Positions 5,839 through 10,333 of a stretch of DNA of 10,333 bases are shown piece by piece. Positions within the stretch are counted from its first letter, which is position 1. Every line of letters starts with the position of its first letter. The stretch lies in assembly GCA_944382045.1 (NCBI GenBank), contig CALWMT010000065.1, positions 1 through 10,333 of the forward strand, given 5' to 3'. A program made the position numbers and the translations under genes. Source of the DNA: an uncultured Enterocloster sp. (GTDB taxonomy: Bacteria; Bacillota; Clostridia; Lachnospirales; Lachnospiraceae). The notes beneath the pieces are model-generated. The model made no database searches and was not told the origin of the DNA. It was given only the letters and a program-made list of their open reading frames with translations.

Positions 5839-7600
5839 CGCTCTCCTCCTCTCTATGAATCATGGGAATCCGCAGAGAAATCTTAAAGCCCGCCTTGACA
5901 TCGCTGTGGATCGTCAAGCCGTACGCAGGGCCAAAGAGCCCCTGGATCCGCTTATGGATATTGGAAAGCCCGATACCGGTAATTCCCCTCTTTTTGGGCG
6001 TCTCCTCCTCGTCCAGGCTGGGGGCCTCCCCCTTTAAGCCGGTCCCATTGTCGATGAGGGTCAGCACCACATCCCTCTCCTGCAGCTCACCCCGCAGAGC
6101 AATTACGCCCTTCTCCGCATGGCTCATGCCGTGGATAAAGGAATTTTCCACCAGAGGCTGCAGACAGAACCGCGGAATCTGGCAGGAGCGGATCCCATCC
6201 GGAATCACAACAAAGAACTGCACCTTGCTGCCGAACCGAGCCTGCATGATCTTTACATAGGCATCCAAAATATGTACTGCATTGTCAATGCTCTCCAGCT
6301 CGTCATCATTCTTGTAGGTCTCCCCAAGCAGGATGCCCAGATCCGCCAGGATATCCGCCACCTCCCCATCCTGGTTGATGGAGGCCTTCCAGCGGATGGC
6401 ATTTAAGGTGTTGAAGAGAAAATGGGGGTTAATCTGCGCCTTCAGGGCGTCAAACCGGGCCTTCTCCTTCATCTCCGCCTCCCTGCGGACCTCCTCCATC
6501 AGTGCCTGGATCCGCTTCTGGGCCCGGAGCATTCCCGACTCCAGCGCCCTGGTCTCCTGGAAATGATTTTCCTCCAGCTGCAGAAGCTCCGGCTCATCCT
6601 GCTCAATCTTTTGCACCCGTTCCGCGAAAAAGAGGATAGGCCGGGTGATATACCTGGATATGCCGATGACCACGCCGACAAGCAGGATGGATGAAAGCAG
6701 CATTAAAACGAACACGTAAAAAATCATCCGCTCGCTCCTGGCAAAGATATCGTGGTAGTCCCCGATGTAGAGCACCGAATTACCGCTGGCGGAAAGGGAG
6801 GAGCCCATCACGTAATAGCCGCCGTACCGGCCTTCCCTGCCCCCGTTCTGCAGCCACTGCGAATAGATCCTCTGCATATCCTCCTCCGGCACCTTCTCTC
6901 GGTCTCCCGCAAGAATCCGGCCATCCTCGGAGAACAGAACCAGGGTCCCCCTCTGATACCTGGGGTCCTCGCCGAACTGGAAAAACACGGACTCCGGAAT
7001 GCGGACAAACACATAGCCCATGGGCGGATCGTTGTAGCGGGCAATCGCCCGGCCAAAGACCAGGTACCTCCTGATATTGCTTCCCGTCACAAACAGCTGG
7101 TTGAAATCATTGTTCCAATAGGGGATCTTCTCCCTTTCCTCTAGGTCCTTGACCCACTCCTTCACCGGAACGCCCTCTGGGAGGTCAAAAATTTTGATCG
7201 AATCGATCCCCCGCCCATCGTTCATGAGAAGCATCATCTCCCCCTGAAAGCTTCCCAGCATCGCCACATTGATATCAAGGACCATCTCCCGGATCCGTTC
7301 GATCGCCCGGTTCTTCTCATAGGCGTTCGGCGCGTCATAGTACTGCTTCAGATATTCGTTGTAATCGGTAAATGTAATCATGGTGCTGCTGGCATAGCTG
7401 GCCTGCAGCACTGCGCTCTCAATCACATTCACATTCTGGCGGAACATCATCTGAAAGGCATCCCATGTGCCCATCGTAGTATTTTTGTGGAGCAGAAAGC
7501 ACAGAATACCGAGAGCCAGGAAAAGAGGCGCAAGGACATAGCACAGAATACTCCGTATCATGCTGTGCTTGATGCTTGATGCTTTGTCGTGCATTCTCAT
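5813..7600 (-). CDS. YesM-type sensor histidine kinase
   Basis: A 595-residue membrane kinase of the LytS/YesM class. A first membrane span (about 17-37) is followed by an extracytoplasmic sensing region (about 41-290) of Cache-like size, a second span (292-315), a HAMP-like linker (about 316-370) and a coiled stretch. The His-kinase motif QINPHFLFNTLNAIRWKA (389-406) carries phospho-acceptor H393. The ATPase domain has the N-box QPLVENSFIHG (481-491), DNGTGL (517-522) and GITGIGLSNIHKR (539-551). All key residues are present. AGGAGGG (7613-7607) precedes the ATG at 7600. It overlaps the response regulator, its obvious partner, and follows the ABC permeases by 89 bp. By analogy with other YesMN systems it senses a carbohydrate-related cue outside the membrane, perhaps through the binding protein. 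The ligand is unknown. Confidence 0.94.
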   Translation of the reverse strand: MRMHDKASSIKHSMIRSILCYVLAPLFLALGILCFLLHKNTTMGTWDAFQMMFRQNVNVIESAVLQASYASSTMITFTDYNEYLKQYYDAPNAYEKNRAIERIREMVLDINVAMLGSFQGEMMLLMNDGRGIDSIKIFDLPEGVPVKEWVKDLEEREKIPYWNNDFNQLFVTGSNIRRYLVFGRAIARYNDPPMGYVFVRIPESVFFQFGEDPRYQRGTLVLFSEDGRILAGDREKVPEEDMQRIYSQWLQNGGREGRYGGYYVMGSSLSASGNSVLYIGDYHDIFARSERMIFYVFVLMLLSSILLVGVVIGISRYITRPILFFAERVQKIEQDEPELLQLEENHFQETRALESGMLRAQKRIQALMEEVRREAEMKEKARFDALKAQINPHFLFNTLNAIRWKASINQDGEVADILADLGILLGETYKNDDELESIDNAVHILDAYVKIMQARFGSKVQFFVVIPDGIRSCQIPRFCLQPLVENSFIHGMSHAEKGVIALRGELQERDVVLTLIDNGTGLKGEAPSLDEEETPKKRGITGIGLSNIHKRIQGLFGPAYGLTIHSDVKAGFKISLRIPMIHREEESDEGFDRRG

Positions 7601-7633
7601 TTTTCACCCTCCTGCTGTGCTCTGATGTGAAAG

Positions 7634-7667
7634 GGCGCATGCCCCTCTGCTCCGATGGACATGCGCC
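7634..7667 (-). terminator. Intercistronic stem-loop between permease and kinase genes
   Basis: On the minus strand GGCGCATG (7667-7660) pairs with CATGCGCC (7641-7634). In RNA the stem grows to 11 bp by U-G, C-G and C-G pairs, with a 12-nt loop. Only CTTTC follows, so it is a weak terminator at best. It sits in the largest gap inside the operon (7601-7689), which suggests it lowers expression of the kinase, regulator and later genes relative to the transporter or stabilises the upstream transcript. Confidence 0.55.
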
Positions 7668-7689
7668 TGCTCTCTTTCCTTTTTATGCA

Positions 7690-8517
7690 TCAGCCCTTTA
7701 CTGCGCCTGCGGACAATCCGCCTACCAGGTTATCCTGTACAAAGACGAAGAACACAATTACAGGAACCAGGCTCAGGATAACTGCTGCCATCAGAGGACC
7801 CCAGTCTGTGGAGTACTCTCCGATATAGTCTCGGATACCAACCTGCACGGTCTTCTTCAGCGTTGTAGTGATGAAGGTGTTCGCGTACATGAATTCATCC
7901 CAGGACATCAGGAAGCAGTACAGAGTGGTTGCGGAGATTCCCGGCTTTGCCATGGGGAAGATCACCTTGATAAAGGACTGGAACCGGTTGCAGCCGTCGA
8001 TCATGGCCGACTCCTCGATCTCCCAGGGAATCTGCAGGAAAAAGGTACACATGTTCCAGACTGCAAAGGGCAGTACGAAGGAACAGTTGATAATGATCAG
8101 GCCCATATGAGAATCAATGAGGCCCATGTTTTTCATGATAACATAATAGGGGATGGAGAGCAACACGCCCGGGAACATTTTGGTGAACAAAATGCTCATC
8201 TTCATCTTCTCAGCCCCAATGATGTTGTAGCGGCAGAAGCCATAGGCTGCCATAACCGCGAAAAGCATGGAGATGGCCGTCACGATGGCGGATATGTAAG
8301 CACTGTTGATGAAATACCGCACAAAGTTGGATTGGAACAGCACCTGTCCATAATTCGCAAAGGTTACATAGGTCGGTATGATCTGTTCGATGTCATAAAT
8401 CTGCTCCGGTGATTTTAAGGAGGTCATCATTACCCACACAAAGGGCAGAAGGGAGCAGAGCGAAATAATGACTGCCAGCGTATAGAGTATTCCGTAGTCC
8501 AGTTTTGTTCTTTTCAT
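7690..8517 (-). CDS. Carbohydrate ABC transporter permease, MalG-like (CUT1)
   Basis: This 275-residue inner-membrane subunit, about six membrane spans, is the second permease of a sugar importer and has the usual MalG-family length. The N-terminus contains a first span (12-31) followed by the TSLKSPEQIY segment (32-41), typical of this family. The cytoplasmic EAA loop that contacts the ATPase is at 168-193, with E168, the core SAMIDGCNRF (170-179) and FPMAKPG (187-193). The C-terminus ends LVGGLSAGAVKG, a hallmark of MalG-type permeases. AAGGAG (8530-8525) overlaps the stop codon of the upstream permease, so translation is coupled. It pairs with the 8530-9456 product to form the channel. The sugar imported cannot be determined from this protein. 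Confidence 0.95.
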   Translation of the reverse strand: MKRTKLDYGILYTLAVIISLCSLLPFVWVMMTSLKSPEQIYDIEQIIPTYVTFANYGQVLFQSNFVRYFINSAYISAIVTAISMLFAVMAAYGFCRYNIIGAEKMKMSILFTKMFPGVLLSIPYYVIMKNMGLIDSHMGLIIINCSFVLPFAVWNMCTFFLQIPWEIEESAMIDGCNRFQSFIKVIFPMAKPGISATTLYCFLMSWDEFMYANTFITTTLKKTVQVGIRDYIGEYSTDWGPLMAAVILSLVPVIVFFVFVQDNLVGGLSAGAVKG

Positions 8518-8529
8518 AGCTCTTCTCCT

Positions 8530-9456
8530 TTACTTTCTTCGATCCGATGAAATCATCCGCACATATATAATGGTCAGGATGGCAATTACGATAAAGATAA
8601 CCACGGAGGTCGCCGCAGCATAGCCAAACTTGTGGTCCACAAAGGCCTGGCGGTATGCGTAGGTGTACATGATCTCGGTGCTGTCCAGCGGGCCGCCCTC
8701 GGTCAGAAGCCAGATGGCATTGAAGTTGTTGAATATGGAAATCACATTCAGGATCACGGCCACTGCCATGGGCTCCTTGATGTTGGGAAGGGTGATGTAC
8801 AAAAACCGCTTTACCTTTCCGGCTCCGTCAATAGCGCCGCTCTCATACATATCGTAGGAAACGCCCTGAAGGGCTGCCAGAATAAAGATCATCAGGAAGG
8901 GAGTGCTCTTCCACACATTGGCTATGATGACAGCCGGCATGGCGGAGCCCACATTTCCCAGGAAGGAATATCCCTCCTCAAAGATGCCAAGGCGGATTAA
9001 AATGGCGTTGAACACACCGATCTTTGTATCATACAGAGCGCTGAAGGTGAGGGCGCTGATAGCCGCCGGTATGGCCCAGGGAAGGAGTGCCACGGTACGG
9101 AAGAAGCCCCGCCCTTTAAGCTTCTCATTGAGCACCAATGCAATTCCCATTGCCAGAACCACCTGTGCCGCAATATTCACCAGGGTCCAGACTACGGAGT
9201 TCGCCACCGCGTTTCTGTATTTTGAGTTGCCAAAAATCACCAGATAGTTTTTCAGTCCTGCGAAGGTGCCAAACTCCGGCGCAGTTGCCTTTGTCATGTC
9301 ATAGTTCAGGAAACTGATCAAAATACCATTCAGAAGGGGATACACGCTCAAAAGCAGAATGGCGATTACTGCCGGAGCGATTAACAGATATCCTGTCCGG
9401 TTGCGGCGGATGGAATACTCCTCCAGTTTTAATTTCTTTTTCTTCTCTTTTTTCAT
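8530..9456 (-). CDS. Carbohydrate ABC transporter permease, MalF/UgpA-like (CUT1)
   Basis: A 308-residue inner-membrane permease with about six membrane spans, partner of the MalG-like subunit 12 nt downstream. After a lysine-rich N-terminus (KKEKKKKLK) the first span is at about 22-46. The EAA loop lies at 204-229, with YESGAIDGAGKVKRF and LPNIKEP. The segment WLLTEGGPLDSTEIMYTYAY (249-268) is characteristic of MalF/UgpA-type sugar permeases. The ATG at 9456 is preferred because GAGAGGGG (9469-9462) lies 5 nt ahead of it. A reading from TTG at 9471 would add five residues but would place that site inside the gene. An intercistronic hairpin separates it from the solute-binding protein gene. 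It likely depends on a shared ATPase encoded elsewhere, such as an MsmX type, since none is visible here. Confidence 0.94.
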   Translation of the reverse strand: MKKEKKKKLKLEEYSIRRNRTGYLLIAPAVIAILLLSVYPLLNGILISFLNYDMTKATAPEFGTFAGLKNYLVIFGNSKYRNAVANSVVWTLVNIAAQVVLAMGIALVLNEKLKGRGFFRTVALLPWAIPAAISALTFSALYDTKIGVFNAILIRLGIFEEGYSFLGNVGSAMPAVIIANVWKSTPFLMIFILAALQGVSYDMYESGAIDGAGKVKRFLYITLPNIKEPMAVAVILNVISIFNNFNAIWLLTEGGPLDSTEIMYTYAYRQAFVDHKFGYAAATSVVIFIVIAILTIIYVRMISSDRRK

Positions 9457-9461
9457 AGGAA

Positions 9462-9469
9462 CCCCTCTC
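9462..9469 (-). promoter_or_regulatory. Ribosome binding site of the MalF-like permease
   Basis: GAGAGGGG on the minus strand, 5 nt before the ATG at 9456, decides against the upstream TTG at 9471, which lacks a comparable site at proper distance. Confidence 0.65.
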
Positions 9470-9534
9470 AAAAAGCAGTGAGGGCCGCCGTCCGCTCTCA
9501 GCCCGAGACGGATGGCGGCCCTGTCGATCCACTG
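9470..9534 (-). terminator. Leaky terminator/stabilising stem-loop after the solute-binding protein gene
   Basis: On the minus strand AGGGCCGCC (9522-9514) pairs with GGCGGCCCT (9489-9481). Inside it TCCG/CGGA and TCTC/GAGA continue the stem to a GGGCT loop. Outside it CAGTG (9534-9530) and CACTG (9480-9476) add five pairs after a 7-nt bulge. C and then T5 (9474-9470) follow. The hairpin starts 4 nt after the binding-protein stop codon. Such elements in sugar ABC operons commonly let the binding protein be made in excess over the permeases by partial termination or by protecting the upstream transcript. Confidence 0.7.
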
Positions 9535-9538
9535 TTAC

Positions 9539-10333
9539 TTAATAATTCTCATTGATGAAGTCGTTGAGCTCCGCTTCCAGTTCATTTAAAGCCTGCTCTG
9601 CGGTCATCTGATCAAAGAATACCTTGGTGAACGCATCGACCATCTTGTCATCCACAGACTTCGCATTCTTCACTCTGGGACGGGGAACGGTGTACTCCGC
9701 CTCGTCGATGAATACCTGATACTCAGGATTGATCTCCAGAATGGGCGCATAATCCACATCCGTTCTTCCGGGGATACGTCCCTGCTCGGTGAGCACATAG
9801 TCGCATTCCTTGCTGGTCAAGTACTCCACAAATGCCCATGCAAGATCCGGGTTTGCTGTGTTGGAATTGATGGCCAGGTTGTAGCCGCCCAGGCACACTG
9901 CCTGTACGGTTCCCTTAGGCATGGGAGCCAGGCCAAATTCCATATCCGGGTTGTTCTTCTCGATGTTTGCATAGCCCCAGTCACCGCAGATGAAGAACAG
10001 GCAGTCATCGGATACGAAGGTTGTGTAGGCGGTTGCCCAGTCGGATGCGTCCTTCATGCCCTCGGGGAATGCATGATACTTGGTATGCAGGCCGGTCCAG
10101 AAGTTGAATGCCTCCTTGCCGGACTCATTGTTTACAGTTACAACCGGCTTCTCGCCTGTGGTATCGATTACCGGGTTGTCATAGGCAAAGAAGATATTGA
10201 AGGGAGCATAGCCGTCCAGACGAGTGGAAACACCTGCGTAGCCAAGCTCTGTGGCCAGCTTTATATCCTCCTCAAACTCCTCCATGGTTGCCGGCGGCTC
10301 GGTCTTTCCGATCTCCTCCAGGATCCGCTTGTT
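9539..10333 (-). CDS. Extracellular sugar-binding protein of an ABC transporter, C-terminal part (5' end outside window)
   Basis: The visible 264 residues are the C-terminal part of a family 1 solute-binding protein, a lipoprotein that delivers sugar to the permeases. The frame stays open through the edge at 10333, so the methionine at 10285 is internal. The residues before it (NKRILEEIGKTEPPAT) match the conserved 'N-lle-aG--pP-TweEf' segment of this family. Further marks are GDWGYANI, where binding proteins carry a sugar-contacting aromatic, and LGGYNLAINSN followed by PDLAWAFVEYLTSKE, the typical C-lobe helix. The signal peptide and lipobox would lie beyond the right edge. The gene precedes both permeases and is separated from them by a strong stem-loop. 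Ligand specificity cannot be assigned, but the alpha-glucosidase downstream suggests an alpha-glucoside oligosaccharide. Confidence 0.93.
   Translation of the reverse strand, partial: NKRILEEIGKTEPPATMEEFEEDIKLATELGYAGVSTRLDGYAPFNIFFAYDNPVIDTTGEKPVVTVNNESGKEAFNFWTGLHTKYHAFPEGMKDASDWATAYTTFVSDDCLFFICGDWGYANIEKNNPDMEFGLAPMPKGTVQAVCLGGYNLAINSNTANPDLAWAFVEYLTSKECDYVLTEQGRIPGRTDVDYAPILEINPEYQVFIDEAEYTVPRPRVKNAKSVDDKMVDAFTKVFFDQMTAEQALNELEAELNDFINENY

Noticed and set aside
7576..8412. Plus-strand open frame of 278 codons
   Set aside because: It is antisense to the MalG-like permease and the start of the kinase, with low-complexity His/Asp-rich translation and no family signature.
9457..9471. TTG start of the MalF-like permease
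   Set aside because: The best ribosome binding site lies between this TTG and the ATG at 9456, so the ATG is the better start.
10283..10285. ATG as start of the solute-binding protein
   Set aside because: The upstream 16 codons are open to the window edge and encode family-conserved residues, so this methionine is internal.

Overview
The window looks like part of a Bacillota (Firmicutes) chromosome, most likely class Clostridia and plausibly Lachnospiraceae. This is inferred from strong AGGAGG-type ribosome binding sites, a YesM/YesN two-component pair beside a CUT1 sugar ABC transporter, a MepA/DinF-like MATE exporter and a GH13_31 alpha-glucosidase. No rRNA, tRNA, CRISPR array or insertion sequence was seen. 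The genus cannot be fixed from the sequence alone.

Left part (1-1703, + strand): a GC-rich, gene-poor stretch of about 360 bases leads into a MATE-family exporter. The stretch holds a possible promoter firing leftward out of the window, two exact-tandem 27-bp repeats with a degenerate partial third copy, and a near-consensus promoter (TTGACA, 17 bp, TACAAT) firing toward the MATE gene. The roughly 180-nt leader contains a well-formed intrinsic terminator with a T6 tract before the ribosome binding site. This arrangement suggests that MATE expression is controlled by transcription attenuation. The MATE gene ends in a GC-rich hairpin that fills the 17-bp gap to the convergent gene on the other strand.

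Right part (1721-10333, - strand): seven genes run in one direction with short gaps or overlaps. In transcription order they are a sugar ABC solute-binding protein (its N-terminal part lies beyond the right edge), two sugar ABC permeases, a YesM-type sensor histidine kinase, a YesN/AraC-type response regulator, an AEC-family transporter and a cytoplasmic GH13 alpha-glucosidase. The simplest model is a carbohydrate operon. The binding protein captures an oligosaccharide, the permeases import it (no ATPase gene is visible), the glucosidase hydrolyses it in the cytoplasm, and the kinase/regulator pair senses a cue and activates the operon. The glucosidase has the GH13 catalytic triad at D199, E254 and D328 and alanine at position 200, which in this subfamily points to alpha-1,4 rather than alpha-1,6 preference. 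The AEC carrier, a family usually linked to organic acids, is an unexpected member.

Two intercistronic stem-loops, between the binding protein and the first permease and between the second permease and the kinase, probably step down expression along the operon. Most genes belong to well-known families. The least explained parts are the MATE control region and the role of the AEC carrier.
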